Positions 16,918-24,555 of a stretch of 64,000 bases of DNA are shown here, piece after piece (within the stretch, counting starts at the first letter, position 1; every line of letters starts with the position of its first letter). The notes beneath the pieces are model-generated. The model saw only the letters and a list, made by a program, of their open reading frames with translations. It was not told the DNA's origin and searched no databases. The position numbers and the translations under genes are program-made. The DNA is from Prauserella marina. GTDB lineage: Bacteria > Actinomycetota > Actinomycetes > Mycobacteriales > Pseudonocardiaceae. The stretch spans positions 2,530,501-2,594,500 of the forward strand of contig NZ_CP016353.1 of assembly GCF_002240355.1 (NCBI RefSeq). Reading direction: 5' to 3'.

Positions 16918-16987
16918 CCAGGGTGGTGATTCCGCGCCACGCGGGGGAACTAGCGCGAGCCGGACACCCACCGGCCATCAACCGGTA

Positions 16988-17371
16988 CTAGGCGGCGGAC
17001 GACAAGCCGCTCTGCCCGGCAGGCTTGAGCCCCGCAGCCTTGAACGACAGACCCGAGGTGACGTTGCCCTGATCGTCCTTCATCGCCCACGGCGAGGTCG
17101 TCGCGTCGATCAGCTCCACATACGTACCCTCGTCAAACCCATCCCCAGGGTCAGCCGACAACGTCACCTTGATCTCTTCACCCTTGCCCACCCGGCCGCC
17201 ATCCTCACGCGGCCGACGCTTCGCGAACACCGACACCACAAACTGCTGCTCGTTCGTGCCGTACGCCAGAACCGGCACCAGCTCCCCGTTACCGTCCTCG
17301 CGCATCTTCATCACCGGCGCCTCCGTCACCATCAACTTGAAGCCACCCAAGTTCACCGGGATGTTCCGCAT
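16988..17371 (-). CDS. Conserved AICE hypothetical protein
   Basis: 127 aa, ATG start with AGGAGG upstream. It is rich in beta strands (NIPVNLGGFKLMVTEAPVMKM; QQFVVSVFAKRRPRE; EEIKVTLSADPG), with a basic motif near residue 55. It is the promoter-proximal gene of the minus-strand transfer region and is divergent from the HTH regulator at 17550. Proteins of this type recur at this position in AICEs, but I cannot name a function. Confidence 0.6.
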   Translation of the reverse strand: MRNIPVNLGGFKLMVTEAPVMKMREDGNGELVPVLAYGTNEQQFVVSVFAKRRPREDGGRVGKGEEIKVTLSADPGDGFDEGTYVELIDATTSPWAMKDDQGNVTSGLSFKAAGLKPAGQSGLSSAA

Positions 17372-17549
17372 ACCGTCCTCCTATGTTTAGGGCTATCAAC
17401 TTGCGTTGTTTAGTGGGGTAACTACATAACATCATCAATGCCCAACCATGTCAACCCCTCGCAACAACTGGTGTTTATACCCCTACCGCGATGCTGTTGT
17501 CCCCCCTAACCAGGGTTGATACAGTGCCCTTGACAGAGGCAGGGAGACC
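17372..17549. promoter_or_regulatory. Divergent control region of the AICE
   Basis: 178 bp between the minus-strand transfer genes and the plus-strand regulator, less GC-rich than its surroundings. GGGGTAAC (near 17418) and GTTTATACCCC (near 17472) form a loose inverted repeat, and a TTGACA-like hexamer lies near 17531. The HTH protein encoded next to it is the obvious candidate to bind here. Confidence 0.45.
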
Positions 17550-18413
17550 ATGTTGGATATCGCGGCCGTTCAAGACATTGAGGACCTGCGCGAGCGTGCC
17601 CAGCGCATCAACGAGCTGGTAGACGAGCAGCAGGCGGTCATGGCCGAGTTGTCGCGGTTGCGTCGCGAAGCTATTGAGGACCTGCTGCGCTCAGGCATGA
17701 CGCAAACCGACATCGCAAAGCTGCTCGGTATGACGCGATCTCGTATCTCGCAGCTACTGGCCGGGAGCGGCCGTAAACCTGAGCGCGGACTGCTCAGCGG
17801 TAGCGATTCGGTCATCGTCGTCGTGCCTGTTGAGTACGCCCCTTACCCCGAGGGCAAGCAACGGCCCGTCGTGCATCACGAGGACACCGAGTTTCTGGAG
17901 CGGGTGACCAGGCTTGCCGAGGGGGTAGGTCTGCGGGTCGAGACCGAGTATGCCGGGCAAAACGACTTCATCGACTTGAACCGCGACGGGTTGATCATCA
18001 CATGTGGACCTCGTCAGTCACCGTGGCTTGAACAGGCGTTGAGCGCCGACACCCGATATGGGTTCGCTCGGGACGACGCGGGATGGTTCTTGCAAGACAA
18101 GGAATCCGGGGAGAAGTACCGCTCACCGCAGGACTCCGGCAAGCCGCAGGACTACGGGTACCTCGGTGCGCTCCCCAGGCCGGACGGCAACGGGTTTTGG
18201 CTGTATGCGGCCGGAATTCACGCGACAGGGTCGCGCGGCGCGGCCAAGTACCTCGCGGACAACGTGACCAGCTTGTACAAGACGTACAAGAACACCCTGT
18301 GGTCGTGCCTGGTTTCGTGTGACTACGAGCCGGAAAGCCGGGAGCTGACCGGAAGCGAGCTACTAACCCCGATCCAGCGGCGCGGCACACTGCCAACAAC
18401 CCGCAAGCACTGA
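17550..18413 (+). CDS. HTH regulator with unknown C-terminal sensing domain
   Basis: 287 aa, ATG start with AGGGAG upstream. A coiled N-terminus (residues 8-45) leads into a sigma-region-4-like HTH (MTQTDIAKLLGMTRSRISQL, about 50-70). The rest is an alpha/beta domain with LIITCGPRQSPW near 150 and GYLGALPRPDGNGFWLYAAG plus GSRGAAKYLADN near 205-240. I have seen this architecture in actinomycete hypothetical regulators but know no function for the domain; the CGPR segment looks like a binding loop. It starts the cargo operon, 10 bp ahead of the epimerase. Confidence 0.6.
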   Translation: MLDIAAVQDIEDLRERAQRINELVDEQQAVMAELSRLRREAIEDLLRSGMTQTDIAKLLGMTRSRISQLLAGSGRKPERGLLSGSDSVIVVVPVEYAPYPEGKQRPVVHHEDTEFLERVTRLAEGVGLRVETEYAGQNDFIDLNRDGLIITCGPRQSPWLEQALSADTRYGFARDDAGWFLQDKESGEKYRSPQDSGKPQDYGYLGALPRPDGNGFWLYAAGIHATGSRGAAKYLADNVTSLYKTYKNTLWSCLVSCDYEPESRELTGSELLTPIQRRGTLPTTRKH

Positions 18414-18423
18414 CGGAGATGAC

Positions 18424-19350
18424 GTGCGCGTACTAGTCACCGGCGCGGGCGGATTTCTCGGCCGAACCGTAACCGCCAAGCTCGTGCGGAACGACCACGA
18501 AGTCATCGCGCTGGTCAGACCGGGTGGCAGCGATGTCTCGGCGGAACGCGTCCGCCTTGTCAAGGCTGATATCACCGATGCTTCACAACTACGCGACGCG
18601 TTGCGAGGCGCGAACTTCGACGCCGTCGTCCACCTTGCGGCCCTGACCAAGATGAGGGAATCCGACAGCGCATTCGAGCAGTACCAAGAGGTCAACGCAA
18701 GCGGTACCTCAGCGATGCTCTCAGCCATCGACAACGAGCTAGTGCCTCACGTTGTCTACGCATCCACGATCGCCGTCTACGGCCCCGACTGTCCTGAACC
18801 TACGGAGGATTCGCTGACGGACCCGAGGAACCCGTACGCCGAATCCAAGCTGCGTGGCGAAGAGCTGTTGAGAGCAGCCGCAGAACAAGGACAGTGCCGG
18901 GTGACAACACTTCGGTGCGGCAACATTGCCGGTGGATTCCGGGATGTCTACGACGTCAACGGGAGCCACATCATCCCGCGTGTACTGGAAAGCGCGAGAT
19001 CTGGAAAACCCGTGCCCGTCAACGGGGCCGGAGACGCTGTTCGTGACTACGTCCACGTCGAAGATGTCGCCGACGCCATCAACTTGGTATTCACGAAGGA
19101 TGAGGCCAAGTCGTCGACGTACAACGTCGGCAGCGGCCAAGGCGTGAGCGTCAACGACATCCTCACGACAGCTGAAGCGGTGACATGCATCGACATTGCC
19201 GTCGACCGCAAGCCCGCAGTCAACGAGACCAAGTATATCGTCCCGAACAGCTCTCGCATCCACGACGAACTGCAATGGACGCCCGCACGGTCGTCCTTGG
19301 CCCGGATCATCCGTGACGCGTGGTCAGCTCTGGAAATCGCGTCCGTCTGA
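18424..19350 (+). CDS. NAD-dependent epimerase/dehydratase (extended SDR)
   Basis: 308 aa, GTG start. The Rossmann opening is VTGAGGFLGRTV, the active-site pair is Tyr138/Lys142 in NPYAESK, and VYASTIAVYG supplies the catalytic Ser/Thr. RDYVHVEDVADAI is the usual GalE/RmlB-type C-terminal segment. It most likely converts an NDP-sugar. The position between a regulator and a glycosyltransferase suggests it makes the sugar donor for that enzyme. The exact reaction cannot be told. Confidence 0.8.
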   Translation: MRVLVTGAGGFLGRTVTAKLVRNDHEVIALVRPGGSDVSAERVRLVKADITDASQLRDALRGANFDAVVHLAALTKMRESDSAFEQYQEVNASGTSAMLSAIDNELVPHVVYASTIAVYGPDCPEPTEDSLTDPRNPYAESKLRGEELLRAAAEQGQCRVTTLRCGNIAGGFRDVYDVNGSHIIPRVLESARSGKPVPVNGAGDAVRDYVHVEDVADAINLVFTKDEAKSSTYNVGSGQGVSVNDILTTAEAVTCIDIAVDRKPAVNETKYIVPNSSRIHDELQWTPARSSLARIIRDAWSALEIASV

Positions 19351-19381
19351 CCGCAGCGTAGTGTCGTGATTCGACTGATGT

Positions 19382-19513
19382 TTGACACCGCTGATCGAGC
19401 GGACCCATTGGACGGGGGAGACCCCGGTTGAGACCGCCGACATCACCATCCGGGGCGATCGCATGGTCATCACGGCGACTCACGAAGTGTCAGTGCCGAA
19501 GGGGAGCAAGTAA
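19382..19513 (+). CDS. 43-aa conserved-looking protein, TTG start, coupled to the glycosyltransferase
   Basis: The frame LTPLIERTHWTGETPVETAD, then ITIRGDRMVITATHEVSVPKGSK ends TAATG, its stop overlapping the next ATG by one base. The only start in frame is TTG 19382 and no strong ribosome site precedes it. The beta-strand pattern and the coupling argue for a real small protein. Function unknown. Confidence 0.45.
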   Translation: MTPLIERTHWTGETPVETADITIRGDRMVITATHEVSVPKGSK

Positions 19514-20262
19514 TGCCCATCCTGTCCGTCATCACGCCCGTCTACCAGCCGGAGCCGGAACACCTCATGGCGGCGTACGAGTCCTTGAAGGACCAGGAGA
19601 TACCGTCAGGGTGGGAGTGGGAATGGATGCTTCAGGAAGACGGTTCCTCTGGCGTTGCCAAGGAAATCCTTCCTGAGGACGAGCGAATCCGCTTTGGGCA
19701 AGGTCGCAAGGGCGGGGTTGCCATCACGAGGAATCTTGCTCTCTCGGCAGCCAAGGGGCAGCTCGTCAAGAACTTGGATCAGGACGACATTCTGACCAGT
19801 GGCGTTCTCGCGCGGGACATTCAGGCCATCGACGGCAATGACGGTGTCCGATGGACGACATCCCGTGTGCTCGATCTGCTCCCCGACGGCTCCCTGGTCG
19901 GATTCGACAACGACCCCGAGCACGGTCGACTTAGGACCGGAGTGGTTGTAGAACACTGGCGTGCGCACAATTTCCGACTTCCCGTGCATCCTACGACGAT
20001 GTGCATCGAGCGGAAGCTAGCGGTAGCACTCGGAGGTTGGATGGCTGTTCCTGGCTCCGACGACACGGGCCTGTTGACGGCCGCGAGCGTGGTCGCGGAT
20101 GGCTTCTTCGAGAGCGAAGTTGGCCTGCACTACCGGAAGTGGCCCGGACAGGAAACCGCCATGGCAAGGCACACCGAGGCAGTCGAATGGAACGCCCGTA
20201 TGCATCTCATCAGCGAACGAGCCGAATTCCTCGCGCAGGCGGTGGCCGTCGCCAACAGGTGA
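19513..20262 (+). CDS. Family 2 glycosyltransferase (GT-A fold)
   Basis: 249 aa, ATG start with GAAGGGGAG upstream. It opens ILSVITPVYQPEPEHLMAAYESL, the GT2 nucleotide-binding strand. The metal-binding DxD-type motif is LDQDD at residues 88-92, preceded by GGVAITRNLALSAAKG. There are no membrane helices, so the acceptor is met in the cytoplasm. As last gene of the epimerase operon it probably transfers the sugar made by that enzyme. The acceptor (surface polymer, protein, nucleic acid or small molecule) is unknown. Confidence 0.75.
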   Translation: MPILSVITPVYQPEPEHLMAAYESLKDQEIPSGWEWEWMLQEDGSSGVAKEILPEDERIRFGQGRKGGVAITRNLALSAAKGQLVKNLDQDDILTSGVLARDIQAIDGNDGVRWTTSRVLDLLPDGSLVGFDNDPEHGRLRTGVVVEHWRAHNFRLPVHPTTMCIERKLAVALGGWMAVPGSDDTGLLTAASVVADGFFESEVGLHYRKWPGQETAMARHTEAVEWNARMHLISERAEFLAQAVAVANR

Positions 20263-20298
20263 TGGCCGCTGTGTTCAGAGTTTCTTTACTTGTTCAAG

Positions 20299-20319
20299 GC
20301 GGGCGCCTCCGGCGCCCGC
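20299..20319 (+). terminator. Hairpin behind the glycosyltransferase operon
   Basis: GCGGGCGCC (20299-20307) and GGCGCCCGC (20311-20319) form a perfect 9-bp stem with a TCC loop, 37 bp after the glycosyltransferase stop. Confidence 0.65.
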
Positions 20320-20563
20320 TCGGCCTCAGCCTCTCTTGCTCCGGCCGAGCCTGCGCGGGGCGTGCGGCTGGCGCCGGTCCCCGCGCATCGGCCGGAGCCG
20401 AGGCAGGCCGAGGACAGCAAGGGGGCGCTGAACAATAAGAAAGAACCTGTCCTCGCCGGACGGGCAGGTCTCCGGGATGGCCGGGAAACGACGAACGCTG
20501 CGGTCCGTGGGCGGCCCAGGGCGTGCCATCCCGACGACCTCCCGAAGGGCTATCACGCCGCGC

Positions 20564-20618
20564 CAAGGGGGCAAGCTTGGTAGGGTCCGTGCCAGTCCCG
20601 AGGCGGGTTGCCCCCTTG
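20564..20618. repeat. 11-bp inverted repeat with 33-nt spacer
   Basis: CAAGGGGGCAA (20564-20574) and TTGCCCCCTTG (20608-20618) are perfectly inverted. It may be a terminator for the minus-strand gene at 20692-21225 or a protein-binding site. Confidence 0.55.
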
Positions 20619-20691
20619 ACACAGCGTGATCGGGCTACGCCAGGTCGACGGGATGGCACAAGGGCCACCCACTCGTAGATGTGAAGGCGCG

Positions 20692-21225
20692 TCAGGTGGC
20701 TGCTAGATCGAGTGTCAGGGACCGTGCAAAATCGGAGAACTGGGTGAGGCTTTCTGGCGAGGTGAGTCGAGTTGTCGTTAGGACTACTTGTTCACCAGGA
20801 CTGTCGTAATCGAGTACCAGCTTCGCGCCGGAAGGCCAGACTCCGTTCCGTTCGTACTCCTCGCCCCATAGCGTGTTGGTGTGGTACGGCCCGGTGCCAT
20901 CTTCTCGCGGGATGGAGATGGACTTGAGCAGGCGCCGAGGCCACGCAATGATGGACTTCACGTCCTCGGTGTTGGGCCTCTGCGCTCCTGTCGCTTGTCC
21001 TGTCCAACAGGCTCGTACGACCGCCTGATCCGTAAAAAGCCATGCATACGCCTTGTATGCCACTCGGTCTTCGAAGTCATGCTGTAGTTGGTACGCGACG
21101 CGGGGCGCGCCAAAGCTGAGCACATCGAATCGAGCTAACACGTGGCCAGGCACAGGTGCGTGGCTTGGATGCTCATTCACGGTGATGAAGCCGTCCCGCA
21201 GCTCTTTCAACGATTCGTCGACCAT
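20692..21225 (-). CDS. Hypothetical protein near the AICE right end
   Basis: 177 aa from the ATG at 21225, which has GGAG 5 bases upstream; the longer TTG frame from 21255 is less likely. The sequence mixes strands and helices (FDVLSFGAPRVAYQLQHDFED; KAYAWLFTDQAVVRACWTG) without membrane segments or a signal peptide. I recognise no family. It is the last gene before attR, a usual place for cargo. Confidence 0.55.
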   Translation of the reverse strand: MVDESLKELRDGFITVNEHPSHAPVPGHVLARFDVLSFGAPRVAYQLQHDFEDRVAYKAYAWLFTDQAVVRACWTGQATGAQRPNTEDVKSIIAWPRRLLKSISIPREDGTGPYHTNTLWGEEYERNGVWPSGAKLVLDYDSPGEQVVLTTTRLTSPESLTQFSDFARSLTLDLAAT

Positions 21226-21353
21226 TTGCACTCCAGAGGATGACTTGCCCAGCAAGCCGGGCCGTTTGCCGTTCGTCGCTCCACACTGGCGCTTCGTTAC
21301 GTCAGGGAGTCTTGCTCGTCACCTCGTCCGAGGAGCCCGTTTAAACAGCGCCG

Positions 21354-21371
21354 TGTCACATTCATGCCACA
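21354..21371. promoter_or_regulatory. Putative arm-type integrase site, right end
   Basis: TGTCACATTCATGCCACA differs by one base from 9091-9108. It lies about 105 bp inside attR in the same orientation. Confidence 0.5.
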
Positions 21372-21475
21372 TCCGGTCCGCAGGGCACGACAGACGTCGG
21401 AAGTCGTTGATATGGATGGCTGCACGTCAGCGCGGCGCGGGACGCCGAGGTGCAGGCTGGGGAAACGACGAATAA

Positions 21476-21548
21476 GGTCAAGGGGTCGCAGGTTCAAATC
21501 CTGTCAGCCCGACCATTCAGGGGCCGTCTACGCAGGTAGACGGCCCCT
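21476..21548. repeat. attR: 73-bp att repeat, right copy
   Basis: Identical to 8985-9057. It carries the 3' part of tRNA-Pro from the anticodon loop onward, without the 5' half, so it is not a tRNA gene. Confidence 0.92.
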
Positions 21549-21611
21549 TGGTCATTTCATGGGTCAGTCATGACGGTCAGCAACCAACATTTGACCAACA
21601 CGCCCGCTTGC

Positions 21612-22040
21612 TCACGCCGCGCGTTTCCGCAGCACATCCCGGCGTCGGAGGTCGAGTACGTCGGCGACCTCGTCGAGGCGGTCGGGGAAGAGGTGGCCGT
21701 AGACGTTGAGGGTCATGGCGGCGTCGGTGTGGCCGAGCATCTGCTGGACGACCTTGACGTCGGCTCCGGCGGATATGGCGAGTGAGGCGGCGGTGTGGCG
21801 GAGTTTGTGCGGGGTGAGTCCGTCGATTTTGATTCCGGCTGCGTCGACGGCGGGGCTGAACTCGCGGGTGCGCCAGTTGTGACTACGCAGTGACAGGCCG
21901 CGTGTGGTGGTGAACAGCAGCTCGTCGGGTTCCCTGTCGTGGACGAGGGGGCGCAGCAGCGGGACCAGGGAGGCAGGGAACGACACGGTACGCCGCTTGC
22001 CGGTCTTGGGTAGTCCCTCGTGTTGCACGCCGTTGACCTC
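21612..22040 (-). pseudogene. Truncated second integrase (C-terminal 40%)
   Basis: Nearly identical to residues 260-390 of the integrase at 9128-10336, with a different last ten residues (RRRDVLRKRAA). It keeps HKLRHTAAS, LGHTD and the Tyr motif but lacks the first catalytic Arg and all of the N-terminus. Homology ends sharply at 22040 after GTTGACCTC. It is the left end of a second, related element whose remainder has been deleted. Confidence 0.9.
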
Positions 22041-22055
22041 ACGTCGCCCGCTCGG

Positions 22056-22166
22056 CTGAAGTCGAAAGAGGTCATGGTCGCCGGTGCCGCCTCAGGCATC
22101 GGCCGGGCCGTATCGCCGCGCGTCGCCGCGGAGGGAGCCACTGTCGCGCGTGCGGCTGACGCTGGT
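22056..22166 (+). pseudogene. Short-chain dehydrogenase N-terminal fragment
   Basis: Right after the broken integrase, the frame reads LKSKEVMVAGAASGIGRAVS, then RVAAEGATVARAADAG, a clear SDR nucleotide-binding start (GxxxGIG). Nothing of the catalytic part follows and there is no start codon of its own. It marks the deletion junction. Confidence 0.6.
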
Positions 22167-22343
22167 ACCCGCACATCCAGGCGGGTTGAAACCCAAGGAC
22201 GCTGGGGGCCACTTTTCTTCGTGCGACTGATTCCTTGGCTTCAAGGACACGCCGCTGTGCCTCCGCGCGAACGGCGTTGTCCTTACGACCCGGCGAGTAC
22301 GAGCGTCGACGAGCCGCGAACACCGGGCAGTTTCCGGGTGGAT

Positions 22344-22387
22344 GGTGGGCGGGCTTTCCGGTCGGGGGCACGGAAAGCCCGCCCACC
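22344..22387 (-). terminator. Terminator of the hyu-type operon
   Basis: A perfect 17-bp stem (22344-22360 with 22371-22387) with a 10-nt loop lies 5 bp beyond the stop of the last operon gene. Confidence 0.85.
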
Positions 22388-22391
22388 GGTC

Positions 22392-22718
22392 TCACCGCGA
22401 GGTCCGCTCTTCGTAGTCCTTCGCGAGACCCAGCAGCAGGCCCCTGGCGAGGGTGTCCTTCGTCGCCAGCATGACCCGCTCGATGCTTTGCAGGCCCGGC
22501 AGTTTCGACACGACCTGTTGGAGCGCTTCGTGATCCGGCGCCTCGAACAGCATGTAGAACTGCTTCGTGTCGATCGTTCCGCAGCCGCCGAGCCACCGCA
22601 CCGATCCGGTGGGCTCGTCCTGGATCGAATCCGCCACCAGCCGGGCCAGCGGTTGCAAGTGATCCTCGGTGACATTCCCGTCCGGATCCAGCTTCTGCCG
22701 CACCATGAACTTCATCAT
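22392..22718 (-). CDS. Small ferredoxin-fold-like hypothetical protein
   Basis: 108 aa (MMKFMVRQKLDPDGNVT ...). The ATG overlaps the acyl-CoA synthetase stop as ATGA. The pattern FMVRQKL ... KQFYMLFEAPDHEALQQVV resembles the dimeric alpha/beta barrel (YCII/EthD-like) fold, which often serves small isomerase, lyase or chaperone roles. No catalytic residue can be assigned. It is the last gene of the operon. Confidence 0.55.
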   Translation of the reverse strand: MMKFMVRQKLDPDGNVTEDHLQPLARLVADSIQDEPTGSVRWLGGCGTIDTKQFYMLFEAPDHEALQQVVSKLPGLQSIERVMLATKDTLARGLLLGLAKDYEERTSR

Positions 22719-24328
22719 CGGCGCACCTCCGGGAAGTCCTCGGCGCCATCGGTGCCGAGATCCTTGAGCTTGAACTTCTGGATCTTGCCTGTCTCGGTCT
22801 TCGGCAACTCGGCCATCACGCGGATGTACCGGGGCACCGCGAACCGGGGCAGGTTTTCCTTGCAGTTGGCCACGATGTCGGCCGCGGGCAATTCGTACCC
22901 CTGCCGCAACGCGACCGCGACCGCGATCTCGTCCTCGCCGTACCGCGACGGCAACGGATAAGCCGCGGCCTCGGCCACCTCGTCGATGGCGTTGACGACG
23001 TTTTCCACCGTCTGCGCGGACACGTTCTCCCCGCGCCGCCGGATCATGTCCTTCACCCGGTCGGCGAACCACAGGTAGCCGTCGTCGTCGAAGTATCCGG
23101 CATCACCCGTGTGCAGCCCGAAGTTGCGCATCACGTTCAGCGACATCTCCGGCTGGTTCCAGTATCCGGAGAACGTCGACCACGGTTCGTCGCAGGACAC
23201 CACGATCTCGCCGGTCACCCCGGCAGGGACGGGACGATCGTGCTCGTCCACGATTTTCACGTGGTAGGGCGGATACGGTTTCCCGCACGCCGCCTTCGGC
23301 CCGTCGAGGTTCAGCACCGAGATGTTGCCCTCGGTGCTGGCGTAGCCCTGGAACACCTCGATGCCGAACCGGTCGCGGAACGGGTCCGCGATCGAAGGAG
23401 GACACGGCACCAGCAGCCCTCGGGTGATCGAGTGGTCCTTGTCGCGAGGCGACGGTTCCTGCGCGAGCAGGAAGTGCCCCACCGAGATGATGCCGTGCAT
23501 GACCGTGGCACCGAACGACCTTGCCTGGTCGAAGTAGTCCTTGCCGCTGAACCGGCGCACGAATCCCAGCCGTGCGCCCGACAGCAGGCACGCGCCGAGG
23601 TTCATGTACCGGCCGCCACCGTGGAACATCGGCAGGATACCGATCAGCGTGTCCTCGTTCGTGAGTCCGAACGCGCCCGCGCTGCGCTGACTGATGCGGT
23701 AGGCGTGGTGGTGCGGCAGCAACGCGCCTTTGGGCAACCCCGTTGTCCCCGACGTGTACATAATGGACGCCGAAAGGTCCGCCCGCACACCTGGATCGGT
23801 GGGCAGGACGACGTTGTCGTCGGCGAGCATCTCGTCCAGGGTCGGACCGCCGCCCTCCGGGGCAGGCCCGCCGTCGGGGCCGGCCTCGATGATGATGGGG
23901 CGGGCCCCTTCGGGCAGGGCGGCCTCCACGGCCTCGCGGTGGCCCGGCGACACGACGACCGCTTTCGGGTCGGCGTCGGCGAACACGTGCTTGAGGCTGG
24001 CGCCGACGAGGGCCGGGTTCATCGGCACCTCGACAGCGCCGAGCTTGGACAATGCCGTGCCCAGATACGCGATGCGCAGGTCGTTGGCGACGAGAGTGGC
24101 GACGCGGTCACCAATCCCGATGCCGTGCGCGCGCAGGCCGGTGGCGATCGCGCCTGCCCGCTGGTCGAGCTGTCCGTAGGTCACCGAGACGCCGTCGTCC
24201 TGGACGATGCACTCCCGGTCCGGAGCCAGTTCGGCCCAGCGCTCCACCACGATGCTGAACACCCGGTCGAGCATGTCGAGTTCGAACGGCAGCGTGATGT
24301 CGAGAGTCGAAGGGGGAGTCCAGGTCAT
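22715..24328 (-). CDS. AMP-forming acyl-CoA synthetase / ligase
   Basis: 537 aa from the ATG at 24328, which follows AGGGGAC and overlaps the stop of the zinc-ribbon gene (ATGA); a longer frame to 24391 overlaps that gene. The ANL motifs are clear: SIMYTSGTTGLPKGALL (A3 P-loop), QGYASTEGN (A5), HTGDAGYFDDDGYLWFADRVKD (A7-A8), RRGENVSAQTVENV, and the late catalytic Lys in KTETGKIQKFKL. It activates a carboxylate to its CoA thioester, probably the product of the HyuAB-type enzyme next door. Confidence 0.85.
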   Translation of the reverse strand: MTWTPPSTLDITLPFELDMLDRVFSIVVERWAELAPDRECIVQDDGVSVTYGQLDQRAGAIATGLRAHGIGIGDRVATLVANDLRIAYLGTALSKLGAVEVPMNPALVGASLKHVFADADPKAVVVSPGHREAVEAALPEGARPIIIEAGPDGGPAPEGGGPTLDEMLADDNVVLPTDPGVRADLSASIMYTSGTTGLPKGALLPHHHAYRISQRSAGAFGLTNEDTLIGILPMFHGGGRYMNLGACLLSGARLGFVRRFSGKDYFDQARSFGATVMHGIISVGHFLLAQEPSPRDKDHSITRGLLVPCPPSIADPFRDRFGIEVFQGYASTEGNISVLNLDGPKAACGKPYPPYHVKIVDEHDRPVPAGVTGEIVVSCDEPWSTFSGYWNQPEMSLNVMRNFGLHTGDAGYFDDDGYLWFADRVKDMIRRRGENVSAQTVENVVNAIDEVAEAAAYPLPSRYGEDEIAVAVALRQGYELPAADIVANCKENLPRFAVPRYIRVMAELPKTETGKIQKFKLKDLGTDGAEDFPEVRR

Positions 24329-24528
24329 GGAGTCCCCTGTGGGGGAGCGACGATGGGCCGCCGGTCTTCGACGTGCAGGCACGAACGGCACTTCACGACC
24401 TCAAGCCAGCCACGATAATCCACGAGCCGGTACCGGTACATGGTGTCGGCGGAGCAGCGCGGGCAGGACTGGTCGACGGGGTTGATCGGTTCGTCGATGG
24501 TCAGTTCTGTCGGTTGGGGAAATTCCAC
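24325..24528 (-). CDS. Zinc-ribbon protein of the hyu-type operon
   Basis: 67 aa, GTG start with GGAG upstream. SCPRCSADTMYRYRLVDYR then VVKCRSCLHVE is a classical two-CxxC ribbon. It sits between the HyuB-like subunit (27-bp gap) and the ligase (4-bp overlap), which suggests a third, small subunit. Acetone and acetophenone carboxylases also have small metal-binding subunits, but I cannot show homology. Confidence 0.65.
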   Translation of the reverse strand: MEFPQPTELTIDEPINPVDQSCPRCSADTMYRYRLVDYRGWLEVVKCRSCLHVEDRRPIVAPPQGTP

Positions 24529-24555
24529 GGTGAGTTCTCCTCGTCCGGCGAAATG

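Larger units (their letters stand above)
20263..20691. other. Non-coding, structure-rich region of the AICE
   Basis: No frame here looks like a gene. It holds a strong hairpin at 20299-20319 and a distant inverted repeat at 20564-20618, with GC-rich short repeats between. It could contain a terminator and a replication or transfer locus. It lies between convergent genes. Confidence 0.5.

Noticed and set aside
16866-16971. Longer protein frame (102 codons) across the tRNA-like element
   Set aside because: Only its last 19 codons have a ribosome site; the upstream part is composed of the tRNA-like DNA and lacks protein character.
21476-21548. Second tRNA-Pro gene
   Set aside because: Only the 3' part from the anticodon loop onward is present; it is the att copy.
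22020-22961. 313-codon plus-strand frame after the integrase remnant
   Set aside because: Only the short SDR-like part is meaningful; the rest runs antisense to the operon and through its terminator.
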